From Porphyromonadaceae bacterium (GTDB taxonomy: Bacteria > Bacteroidota > Bacteroidia > Bacteroidales > UBA11471), in NCBI GenBank assembly GCA_021199145.1, contig JAJQIP010000032.1, forward strand, positions 1 to 8,829: DNA of 8,829 bases. Direction: 5' to 3'. A model generated the notes under the pieces. It was not told the DNA's origin, did no database searches, and saw nothing but the letters and a program-made list of their open reading frames with translations. Positions within the stretch are counted from its first letter, which is position 1. Every line of letters begins with the position of its first letter. Positions 1 through 6,200 of the stretch are shown here, piece after piece. Made by a program: the position numbers and the translations under genes.

Positions 1-101
1 GTTATAATAAAAATAGAGATGTAAAAAAATGTGGAGGTAGAATTGAACGACCTGTTGGCGGAAAGATGCGGAGTCACCGAGAAGAATTAACGGAAAATAT
101 G

Positions 102-109
102 TACATTTG
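102..109 (+). promoter_or_regulatory. Putative Bacteroidota -7 promoter element for the TPR gene
   Basis: TACATTTG matches the TAnnTTTG -7 consensus of Bacteroidota promoters. It lies 42 bases before the ATG of the TPR gene, giving a predicted leader of roughly 35-40 bases. I see no good TTG/TTTG -33 element about 19-21 bases upstream. The rest of positions 1-101 shows no supported gene. An AGGAG at 120-124 is too far from the ATG at 152 to serve it. Confidence 0.5.
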
Positions 110-151
110 TGCAATTTAGAGGAGTATGACCGGTAAATGACCTTCTGAATT

Positions 152-2218
152 ATGCGCCGATATCTGCTTATTTTCCTTTTGTTGATCTGTTGTGGTCTGG
201 GACCGGTATCGGCCCAGTTCAACACGGAACGTATCACCTATATCGGTCGGAATGCCCTCTACTTCGAAGACTACATGTTGGCCATCCAATATTTCAACCG
301 AGTGATACAGGTAAAGCCCTATTTGGCCGAACCTTATTTCTATCGGTCGGTAGCCAAACTCAGTCTCGAAGATTACCGAGGTGCCGAAGAGGACGCTTCA
401 GAGGCTCTTGACCGGAATCCTTTTATTGTCGATGCCTATCAGGTGCGGGGTATCGCTCGGCAGAATACCGGAAATTACGAGGGGGCCATCGAGGATTATA
501 CGGAGGGGTTGCGGCAGTCTCCCGAAAATCCCTATATGTTGCTCAACAAGGCCATCGCTGAGGTGCAGTCGGAACAATATGCCTTGGCCGACAGTACGTT
601 TGCCCTTCTCCTTGCCGTGCATCCGTCCAATTATTCCGCTTATGTGAGCCGAGGGCAGTATCACATCATACAGGGGGATACGCTGGCTGCCCTTGAAGAC
701 TATGACAAGGCCATTTCGGTCGACAAATATCGGGCACAGGCCTACGCCCAACGGGGAGTGCTCACGGCCCTTTACAAGCATGACTATGAGTCGGCCTTGG
801 CGGATATTGACGTGGCCTTACGCCTGGAACCCAATACTCCCTCTTACTTCATCAATCGGGCTATGGTGCGCTATTATATGGAGGATTTACGGGGTGCGAT
901 GGAAGATTACGACCGAGTAATCGGTCTTGACCCTTCTAACCTGATAGCCCGTTATAACCGAGGTTTGCTCTCCTTTTCCGTCGGAGCGAAAAATGACGCT
1001 TTAGCCGATTTTGACTACTATCTGCAATATGAGCCGGATAATCTGATAGCCCGTTACAACCGTGCCATTCTATTGGAGGATTTGGGAAAATACCGAGAAG
1101 CGGTAGCCGACTATGATGTGGTGCTGGAGGCTTATCCGGAGTTCTATCAAGGATTCTATGCCCGTTCGGAGGCGAAGCGCCTCTCCGGAGACACTGCAGG
1201 AGGAAAGAAGGATTATGAACGAGCCATGGCTTTGTATGAGGCCTCTAAGAAGGGACCGTTGGAGACGAATGCCGATGAGACCGCTTCAAGGGATGATAAC
1301 GATAAGGTGAGGAAAGAGTCCGATCGGAATATCAACAAGTTTGACCGCCTGTTGGTGGCTGACAACACGGTGGATGTAGAGCAGAAATATGCCAGTGAAA
1401 TACGGGGCCGTATCCAAGACCGCAGTCAAAAAGTGGAGATTTTCCCCCAATACACGCTTACCTATTATGAAAAAGAGGAGAGCGTGCGGCGTACGCCTCC
1501 ATATGTTTCCGAACTGGCCGAGCTTAACCGTTCCCGTCTGTTCCTCAAACCCCTTCTGCTCTCGAACGCTCCCCAGCCGTTGGATTCCCTGCAGGCTCTC
1601 CAGCACTTCACCTCCCTGTCGGACTATTCCCGGCTTATCGATATTAACCCATCCAATCCTGTTCCCTATTTCGGCAGGGCCATCGATTATATTCTGTTGC
1701 AGGATTTCGACAATGCGCTGATTGATTTGAATCAAGTCATCACGTTGAGTCCGGGCTATATGTTCGCCTATTTCTTGCGGGGCTATGTCCGTTGCCGGCA
1801 AATCGATTACGCCCTTTCCACCACACCGGTTGAAACGACGGAGAATCATTCCCTTTCCTCCCTTTCCGGACGGGATGCGGCCAAATCTCTCGATATCGGG
1901 GGTATTCCCGAATCGGCGAATGCTGAGTATGAACGGGTGTTGCGGGACTATGACGCAGTCATCACCCTTGCGCCAGGTTTTGCGTATGGTTATTACAACC
2001 GAGGCAATGTGCGGTGTGCCCGGCAAGATTTCAAGGCGGCTCTGGCAGACTACACGGCCGCTATCGAGCGCAGTCCGGAATTTGCCGAAGCCTATTACAA
2101 TCGAGGTCTGGTCTATATCTATCTGGGAAGGAACAGCGAAGGAATCGCCGATTTGAGCAAGGCGGGCGAGTTGGGCATTGTTTCGGCCTACAGTGTCATT
2201 AAACGGTTGAGCGACTGA
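152..2218 (+). CDS. Secreted tetratricopeptide-repeat (TPR) protein, two TPR arrays
   Basis: This 688-residue protein carries a Sec signal peptide (charged MRRY, a hydrophobic core, probable cleavage after VSA at residue 21), so it should act in the periplasm or outer envelope. Ten TPR units of about 34 residues run from residue 26 to 366, with YNRG/DYD-type signature positions. A charged non-TPR linker (about 367-485) follows, then a second array (about 486-680), one unit of which has an insert of about 40 residues (about 552-592) between its two helices. TPRs are protein-protein scaffolds; no enzymatic domain is visible, so the partner and role are unknown. The ATG at 152 is the only start that keeps the signal peptide, and the ATGs at 126 and 137 hit stops within four codons. 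From memory, Bacteroidales often place a TPR gene of this type just ahead of thrS. The family call is secure; the function is not. Confidence 0.93.
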   Translation: MRRYLLIFLLLICCGLGPVSAQFNTERITYIGRNALYFEDYMLAIQYFNRVIQVKPYLAEPYFYRSVAKLSLEDYRGAEEDASEALDRNPFIVDAYQVRGIARQNTGNYEGAIEDYTEGLRQSPENPYMLLNKAIAEVQSEQYALADSTFALLLAVHPSNYSAYVSRGQYHIIQGDTLAALEDYDKAISVDKYRAQAYAQRGVLTALYKHDYESALADIDVALRLEPNTPSYFINRAMVRYYMEDLRGAMEDYDRVIGLDPSNLIARYNRGLLSFSVGAKNDALADFDYYLQYEPDNLIARYNRAILLEDLGKYREAVADYDVVLEAYPEFYQGFYARSEAKRLSGDTAGGKKDYERAMALYEASKKGPLETNADETASRDDNDKVRKESDRNINKFDRLLVADNTVDVEQKYASEIRGRIQDRSQKVEIFPQYTLTYYEKEESVRRTPPYVSELAELNRSRLFLKPLLLSNAPQPLDSLQALQHFTSLSDYSRLIDINPSNPVPYFGRAIDYILLQDFDNALIDLNQVITLSPGYMFAYFLRGYVRCRQIDYALSTTPVETTENHSLSSLSGRDAAKSLDIGGIPESANAEYERVLRDYDAVITLAPGFAYGYYNRGNVRCARQDFKAALADYTAAIERSPEFAEAYYNRGLVYIYLGRNSEGIADLSKAGELGIVSAYSVIKRLSD
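938..1062 (+). repeat. Tandem TPR repeat conserved at DNA level
   Basis: The 23-base stretches at 938-960 and 1040-1062 encode the same residues (NLIARYNR) and differ at only two wobble bases. They lie exactly 102 bases (34 codons) apart, one TPR period. This suggests recent duplication of, or gene conversion between, two neighbouring TPR units. Confidence 0.8.
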
Positions 2219-2338
2219 GTTCCTCAAAAGAGGGATAAAAGATGGCTAAATTTCTTGTCATCTCCGTTAAAAAATATGCTTATTGTAAAAATTTAATGTA
2301 AAAAAACGGATTTTCCTGTTTTTTAAGGAAATAATGGC

Positions 2339-2346
2339 TATTTTTG
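2339..2346 (+). promoter_or_regulatory. Putative -7 promoter element for the aquaporin gene
   Basis: TATTTTTG fits TAnnTTTG and lies 31 bases before the aquaporin ATG, so the aquaporin probably has its own promoter. The 159-base gap after the TPR gene is A/T-rich. A short inverted repeat (TTTCCT at 2312-2317 with AGGAAA at 2326-2331) sits where the -33 region would be and could be an operator, though six base pairs is weak. No clear terminator follows the TPR gene; CCTC/GAGG at 2222-2233 is only a 4-bp stem without a T tract. Confidence 0.55.
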
Positions 2347-2377
2347 CGGAATCAATTACATATAAATCTTAAATAAA

Positions 2378-3049
2378 ATGAAAAAGTATTTGGCTGAAAT
2401 GGTCGGTACAATGGTACTCGTCCTGATGGGATGTGGAAGTGCGGTGTTCAACGGCGGTTGCGGTACACCAGCACAAGTATTAATGGTGGCTGTGGCTTTC
2501 GGACTTTCGGTTGTTGCCATGGCTTATACAATCGGCGGTATTTCGGGATGCCATATCAATCCTGCCATCACCTTGGGTTGTATGCTTTCCGGACGTATGA
2601 AATGCAAAGAGGGCGGATTGTATATCCTTTTCCAAATCATCGGTGCCATTATCGGTTCGGCTATCATCGCTTTGTTGACTTCTCAAATTGATGTGACCGC
2701 AACGAAGACAGGGGCTAACGCCTGTGCAGAGGGAGTCTCTCTCTGTGGCGGTTTCCTGGCGGAATTCTTCTTCACCTGTGTCTTCGTGCTGGTCGTTTTA
2801 GGTGCGACAGATGCCAAGAAGGGTGCCGGGAACTTTGCCGGTCTGGCTATCGGTCTTTCCCTGACCTTGATTCACATTGTCTGCATTCCTATTACGGGAA
2901 CGTCCGTCAATCCGGCCCGCAGCATCGGTCCGGCTCTGTTTGAGGGCGGCGCAGCCTTGTGTCAATTGTGGATATTCATTGTCGCTCCGCTTCTCGGTGC
3001 CTGCCTGTCGGCCGGTATCTGGAAACTTGTCGGTGGAGAGAAGAAATAG
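2378..3049 (+). CDS. aqpZ: Aquaporin Z-type water channel (MIP family)
   Basis: This 223-residue integral inner-membrane channel of the major intrinsic protein family has about the length of E. coli AqpZ (231). Both pore-lining NPA motifs are intact (residues 61-63 and 178-180, the latter in TSVNPARS). The four aromatic/arginine filter positions that make AqpZ water-selective can be aligned as Phe41, His166, Thr175 and Arg181, which argues for a water channel rather than a glycerol facilitator (GlpF has Trp/Gly/Phe/Arg there). Six hydrophobic helices fit the usual fold. Eleven cysteines are present, which seems many for this family. The gene has its own promoter and a strong terminator, so it appears to be a single-gene unit between the TPR gene and thrS. 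Water permeation and osmotic adaptation are inferred from the family. Confidence 0.93.
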   Translation: MKKYLAEMVGTMVLVLMGCGSAVFNGGCGTPAQVLMVAVAFGLSVVAMAYTIGGISGCHINPAITLGCMLSGRMKCKEGGLYILFQIIGAIIGSAIIALLTSQIDVTATKTGANACAEGVSLCGGFLAEFFFTCVFVLVVLGATDAKKGAGNFAGLAIGLSLTLIHIVCIPITGTSVNPARSIGPALFEGGAALCQLWIFIVAPLLGACLSAGIWKLVGGEKK

Positions 3050-3070
3050 GGGAATTCCTACAATCATTTC

Positions 3071-3123
3071 AACAAAAGAGACGGCAACTTGCCCCGCAAG
3101 CCGCCGTCTCTTTTGTTGTTTTT
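3071..3123 (+). terminator. Strong Rho-independent terminator after the aquaporin gene
   Basis: A perfect 15-bp stem pairs 3071-3085 with 3103-3117. Its 17-base loop contains an extra inner 5-bp stem (CTTGC 3088-3092 with GCAAG 3096-3100). A T run follows at 3119-3123. It starts 22 bases after the aquaporin stop and separates that unit from thrS. Confidence 0.9.
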
Positions 3124-3168
3124 GGCGAAAAAAGACTCTTTTTCTGCGATGAAAAATGGGACTATCGG

Positions 3169-3199
3169 TTTCACAAATGGTAAAATATCGCTACTTTTG
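3169..3199 (+). promoter_or_regulatory. Putative promoter of the thrS-infC-rpmI-rplT operon
   Basis: TACTTTTG at 3192-3199 matches the -7 consensus TAnnTTTG. TTTC at 3169-3172, 19 bases upstream, is a near match to the TTTG -33 element. The predicted transcription start is near 3202-3206, giving a leader of about 130 bases before the thrS ATG. Upstream, A/T-rich sequence at 3129-3143 forms a small AAAAAG/CTTTTT hairpin of unknown meaning. Confidence 0.65.
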
Positions 3200-3200
3200 T

Positions 3201-3240
3201 ACCCTTGATAAGGGTCCCTCTTTTGAAGACTTATCAAAAG
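3201..3240 (+). promoter_or_regulatory. Candidate switchable hairpins in the thrS leader
   Basis: Two local hairpins can form: ACCCTT 3201-3206 with AAGGGT 3210-3215 (6 bp), and CTTTTGA 3220-3226 with TCAAAAG 3234-3240 (7 bp, 7-base loop). An alternative 8-bp helix, TTGATAAG 3205-3212 with CTTATCAA 3230-3237, uses bases from both and excludes them. The second local hairpin covers most of AAAAGG 3236-3241, a possible ribosome-binding sequence. The first hairpin may begin before the transcription start, so its presence in the RNA is uncertain. A regulatory role is inference. Confidence 0.35.
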
Positions 3241-3248
3241 GTCAGCGA

Positions 3249-3341
3249 ATGGGGGATTTGTCATTCAAAAGATTATTCTTTAACGAATTTGCCGGTTTTC
3301 CTTTGTTAAGAATACCGGTAAAGAAAGACGCAAGATTATGA
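3249..3341 (+). CDS. Possible 30-codon leader ORF overlapping the thrS start
   Basis: An ATG at 3249, seven bases after AAAAGG (3236-3241), opens a 30-codon frame. Its TGA stop (3339-3341) overlaps the thrS ATG (3338-3340) as ATGA, the arrangement typical of translationally coupled genes. It is read within the predicted leader mRNA. The peptide (starting MGDLSFKR) has no threonine codon, so classic threonine-codon attenuation is not supported. I recognise no homology. The frame is open further upstream, but that part lies before the promoter. It could simply be a chance frame in a structured leader, especially as Bacteroidota rarely depend on Shine-Dalgarno pairing. Confidence 0.22.
   Translation: MGDLSFKRLFFNEFAGFPLLRIPVKKDARL
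3288..3322 (+). promoter_or_regulatory. Start-proximal hairpin upstream of thrS
   Basis: TTTGCCGGT (3288-3296) pairs with ACCGGTAAA (3314-3322): nine pairs including one G-U, with a 17-base loop, ending 15 bases before the thrS ATG. Its place at the edge of the ribosome footprint suggests a translational operator. ThrRS autoregulation by a leader hairpin is known in E. coli, but whether this element has any such role here is inference. Confidence 0.35.
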
Positions 3342-5278
3342 TTAAAATCACTTTTCCCGATCAATCGGTAAAAGAGTTTGCCGCAGGTACTACTCCAGCG
3401 CAAATCGCCGAGAGTATCAGTGCTCGGTTGGCTCAAGAGGTGTTGGTCGCCAGTGTCAATGGTCAGGAGTGGGATCTTTCCCGTCCGATTGAGGAGGATG
3501 CCACTCTGCAGTTGTACAAGTGGGCCGATGCTGAAGGGAAGCATGCTTTTTGGCACAGTTCGGCGCATTTGATGGCCGAAGCGTTGCAGGAACTCTATCC
3601 GGGCATTAAGTTCGGTATCGGTCCGGCCATTGAGAACGGGTTTTATTATGATGTCGATACGGGTGAGACTATACTCAAAGAGAGTGATTTCCCAGCCATC
3701 GAAGCCAAAATGACCGAGTTGGCCGCCCGCAAGGAGGCGATTGTGAGGAAGAACATCACCAAGGCTGATGCCCTGAAAATGTTCGGAGAGCGGGGAGAGA
3801 CCTATAAGGTAGAACTTATCGAGGAATTGGCTGACGGTACCATAACGACCTATACCCAAGGGGCGTTTACCGATTTGTGCCGAGGGCCTCATCTCTCCAG
3901 CACAGCCCCTATCAAGGCCGTGAAAATTCTCTCTGTGGCAGGAGCCTATTGGCGGGGTGATGAAAAGCGGTCGCAGCTTACCCGTCTTTACGGGATTACC
4001 TTCCCCCAGAAAAAGATGCTTGACGAGTATCTGGTTATGTTGGAGGAGGCGAAGAAGCGTGACCACCGTAAGATTGGCAAGGAGATGGAACTATTCGCAT
4101 TCTCCGATACCGTGGGGAAGGGATTGCCGTTGTGGTTGCCCAAAGGTACGGAATTGCGCCTGCGTCTGCAGGCCTTCCTCCGTCGTATCCAGTCACGGTA
4201 TGATTATAAGGAGGTGATTACCCCGCCTATCGGTAATAAATTGCTGTATATCACTTCGGGACACTATGCCAAATACGGAAAGGATTCGTTCCAACCCATC
4301 CATACGCCGGAAGAGGGGGAAGAGTATTTCCTCAAGCCGATGAATTGTCCGCACCATTGTATGATTTACAAGAGCGCTCCTCGTTCCTACAAAGACCTGC
4401 CTTTGCGGTTGGCCGAATTCGGAACCGTGTGCCGGTATGAGCAAAGCGGTGAGTTACATGGGCTTACCCGGGTGCGTAGTTTTACCCAAGACGATGCCCA
4501 TATCTTCTGCCGTCCCGACCAGGTGAAGGAGGAGTTCATGCGGGTGATGGACATTATCTCCATTGTCTTCCGAGCAATGAATTTCCAGAATTTTGAGGCG
4601 CAAATCTCGTTGCGGGACAAAGTGGACCGGGAGAAATATATCGGCAGCGAAGAGAATTGGGAAAAGGCCGAGCAGGCCATTATCGACGTGTGTGCGGAGA
4701 AGGGGTTGAAGACCAAGATTGAATATGGCGAGGCCGCCTTTTATGGGCCGAAACTCGATTTCATGGTAAAAGACGCTATCGGCCGCCGCTGGCAATTGGG
4801 AACCATCCAGGTCGATTATAACCTGCCGGAGCGTTTCGAACTTGAATATACGGGTAGTGACAACCAGAAACACCGTCCCGTCATGATTCACCGTGCCCCC
4901 TTCGGGTCGCTGGAGCGGTTTGTGGCCGTGTTGATAGAGCATACCGCCGGTAAATTCCCCTTGTGGCTCACTCCCGAACAGGTGGTCATCATGCCCATCA
5001 GCGAGAAGTTCAACGACTATGCCAATAAGGTAGCTCGGGAACTTAAGGGGAAGGAGATTCGTGCCGTCGTCGATGACCGCAATGAGAAAATCGGACGAAA
5101 AATACGGGATAATGAGTTGAAAAAGATTCCTTATTTGCTCGTTGTCGGTGAAAAAGAGGCGGAAAAGGAAGAAGTTTCTGTAAGAAAACAGGGTGAAGGT
5201 GATAAAGGTTCGATGAAAATTACTACCTTTGCCGAACTTGTCTCCCAAGAAGTGGAGCGTATGATAAACCAATGGTAA
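3338..5278 (+). CDS. thrS: Threonyl-tRNA synthetase
   Basis: This cytosolic class II aminoacyl-tRNA synthetase activates threonine with ATP and charges tRNA-Thr. At 646 residues it is full length (E. coli ThrRS is 642). In order it has a TGS domain (about 1-61), an N2 editing domain with the HxxxH motif His73/His77 and the Asp179-Leu-Cys181-Arg-Gly-Pro-His segment that hydrolyses mischarged Ser-tRNA, a class II catalytic core (about 245-540) and an anticodon-binding domain (about 545-640). Zinc ligands are assignable as Cys337, His388 and His518. Motif 2 has Arg366, and motif 3 reads GSLERF with Arg527. All key residues are present, so it should be active. The ATG at 3338 matches the expected N terminus (MIKITFPDQS). 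It leads the operon, with infC starting four bases after its stop. Confidence 0.98.
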   Translation: MIKITFPDQSVKEFAAGTTPAQIAESISARLAQEVLVASVNGQEWDLSRPIEEDATLQLYKWADAEGKHAFWHSSAHLMAEALQELYPGIKFGIGPAIENGFYYDVDTGETILKESDFPAIEAKMTELAARKEAIVRKNITKADALKMFGERGETYKVELIEELADGTITTYTQGAFTDLCRGPHLSSTAPIKAVKILSVAGAYWRGDEKRSQLTRLYGITFPQKKMLDEYLVMLEEAKKRDHRKIGKEMELFAFSDTVGKGLPLWLPKGTELRLRLQAFLRRIQSRYDYKEVITPPIGNKLLYITSGHYAKYGKDSFQPIHTPEEGEEYFLKPMNCPHHCMIYKSAPRSYKDLPLRLAEFGTVCRYEQSGELHGLTRVRSFTQDDAHIFCRPDQVKEEFMRVMDIISIVFRAMNFQNFEAQISLRDKVDREKYIGSEENWEKAEQAIIDVCAEKGLKTKIEYGEAAFYGPKLDFMVKDAIGRRWQLGTIQVDYNLPERFELEYTGSDNQKHRPVMIHRAPFGSLERFVAVLIEHTAGKFPLWLTPEQVVIMPISEKFNDYANKVARELKGKEIRAVVDDRNEKIGRKIRDNELKKIPYLLVVGEKEAEKEEVSVRKQGEGDKGSMKITTFAELVSQEVERMINQW

Positions 5279-5282
5279 TTGA

Positions 5283-5840
5283 ATGGATAAAGACAACGAA
5301 GTAACAATTAAGAGAAGAAACCCCAGAGAAGGAACTCCCCAACATGCTGTCAATGAACGAATACGTGCCCGAGAGGTCCGTTTGGTGGGGGATAATGTAG
5401 AACAAGGTGTTTATTCCATCCATGATGCATTGCGGTTGGCTGAAGAGCAGGAACTAGATTTGGTAGAGATTTCTCCCAACGCTGTTCCTCCTGTTTGCCG
5501 TATCATTGATTACCAGAAGTTTCTCTACCAACAGAAAAAGCGTACCAAGGAGCAGAAAGCCAAATCGACGAAGGTGGTTGTCAAGGAGATCCGGTTCGGA
5601 CCTCAGACCGATGACCATGATTATGACTTCAAGCTCAAACATGCCAAAGGATTCCTCGAAGAGGGGGCCAAAGTGAAGGCATACGTCTTTTTCAAAGGGC
5701 GTTCCATCCTTTTCAAGGAGCAGGGTGAGGTGCTGTTGCTACGCTTTGCCAATGACCTTGAAGACTATGCCAAAGTGGAGCAGATGCCTCTTCTGGAAGG
5801 TAAGCGTATGATTGTGTTGTTAGCTCCGAAAAAGAAATAA
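5283..5840 (+). CDS. infC: Translation initiation factor IF-3
   Basis: IF-3 binds the 30S subunit, prevents premature 50S joining and checks start codon-initiator tRNA pairing. The 185-residue protein has the IF3 N domain (about 20-88, with VNERIRAREVRL and LVEISPNAVPPVCRIIDY), a lysine-rich linker, and the C domain (about 98-183, with KEIRFGPQTDDHDYDFKLKHAKGFL's core residues and FKGRSILF), ending in KKK. About nine residues precede the point where E. coli IF-3 begins, compared at the NxxIRAxEVRL segment. The start is a standard ATG, with an in-frame TGA at 5280-5282 just before it, so no upstream AUU-type start (used for IF-3 autoregulation in E. coli) is possible. The 4-base gap from thrS implies translational coupling. 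Confidence 0.98.
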   Translation: MDKDNEVTIKRRNPREGTPQHAVNERIRAREVRLVGDNVEQGVYSIHDALRLAEEQELDLVEISPNAVPPVCRIIDYQKFLYQQKKRTKEQKAKSTKVVVKEIRFGPQTDDHDYDFKLKHAKGFLEEGAKVKAYVFFKGRSILFKEQGEVLLLRFANDLEDYAKVEQMPLLEGKRMIVLLAPKKK

Positions 5841-5870
5841 GGGAGAGAAGGTTTCCCTCCCGAGAGAAAC
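5841..5870 (+). promoter_or_regulatory. Two mutually exclusive short stems between infC and rpmI
   Basis: GGGAG 5841-5845 can pair with CTCCC 5857-5861, or GTTTC 5851-5855 with GAAAC 5866-5870. The two stems interleave and could form a pseudoknot or alternate. Both have only 5 bp. The position, just before rpmI, is where L20 acts in some bacteria, so it is recorded as a weak candidate. Confidence 0.2.
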
Positions 5871-5888
5871 TAAATAAAAAATAGCAAA

Positions 5889-6086
5889 ATGCCGAAGATG
5901 AAAACTAATTCCGGTGCCAAAAAGAGGTTCGCCCTTACCGGATCAGGGAAAATCAAGAGAAAACATGCTTTTAAAAGTCACATTTTGACGAAAAAGACCA
6001 AAAAGCAAAAACGGAATTTAACCCACATGGGTCTGATTTCAGATGCCGATAAAAGAGGGGTTAAGGCGTTGTTGGGTTTGCGGTGA
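5889..6086 (+). CDS. rpmI: 50S ribosomal protein bL35
   Basis: This 65-residue, very basic protein begins MPKMKTNSGAKKRF and contains the GSGKIKRKHAFKSHILTKKT-type core typical of bL35, a component of the large subunit. Length matches the family (about 64-66). It lies 48 bases after infC and precedes rplT, the standard infC-rpmI-rplT order. The start ATG at 5889 follows an A-rich stretch without a Shine-Dalgarno sequence, as is common in Bacteroidota. It is likely to be transcribed from the thrS promoter, since no promoter octamer is seen in the gap. Confidence 0.98.
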   Translation: MPKMKTNSGAKKRFALTGSGKIKRKHAFKSHILTKKTKKQKRNLTHMGLISDADKRGVKALLGLR

Positions 6087-6200
6087 GCCGGTGTCAAAAT
6101 CTAGAAAAGCAATTTCTCTAAAAGCAGTATTAACCGAATGTTTAGCTTGAAGAGCTTTCCCGTATAGGGCAAGACGCTAACGTTCAAAACATGTAAAATT
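6087..6200 (+). promoter_or_regulatory. Structured rpmI-rplT intergenic leader, candidate L20 operator
   Basis: This 114-base gap is long for this operon and shows no TAnnTTTG promoter. It contains an irregular hairpin: outer stem TTAGC 6142-6146 with GCTAA 6176-6180, an asymmetric internal loop (eight bases on the left, two on the right), and inner stem CTTtCCC 6155-6161 with GGGcAAG 6167-6173 closed by GTATA. A small AGAAA/TTTCT hairpin (6103-6107 with 6113-6117) precedes it. L20 is known to repress its operon through irregular mRNA stems that mimic its 23S site; placing the site here is inference. Confidence 0.35.

Noticed and set aside
31..90. Small frame (GTG 31 or TTG 43 to TAA 88) near GGAGG at 33-37
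   Set aside because: Only 15-19 codons, no homology, and upstream of the predicted promoter of the TPR gene; nothing supports it as a gene.
1286..2227. Long open frame on the minus strand antisense to the TPR gene
   Set aside because: It is a shadow of the strong codon bias of the TPR gene: no recognisable domain, and its protein reads as low-information sequence. The forward frame has clear TPR repeats.
3201..3337. T-box riboswitch ahead of thrS
   Set aside because: The conserved T-box sequence is not present (AAGGGT matches only a few bases) and there is no terminator/antiterminator pair between the promoter and the ATG.
3242..4066. 274-residue open frame on the minus strand opposite the thrS 5' part
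   Set aside because: Antisense to conserved thrS codons; no family signature and no promoter octamer facing it.
5278..5280. ATT as an AUU-type start for infC, as in E. coli
   Set aside because: It is out of frame with IF-3, and an in-frame TGA at 5280-5282 precedes ATG 5283.
4454..5353. 299-residue open frame on the minus strand opposite the thrS 3' part
   Set aside because: Antisense to conserved catalytic and anticodon-binding domains; explained by codon bias.
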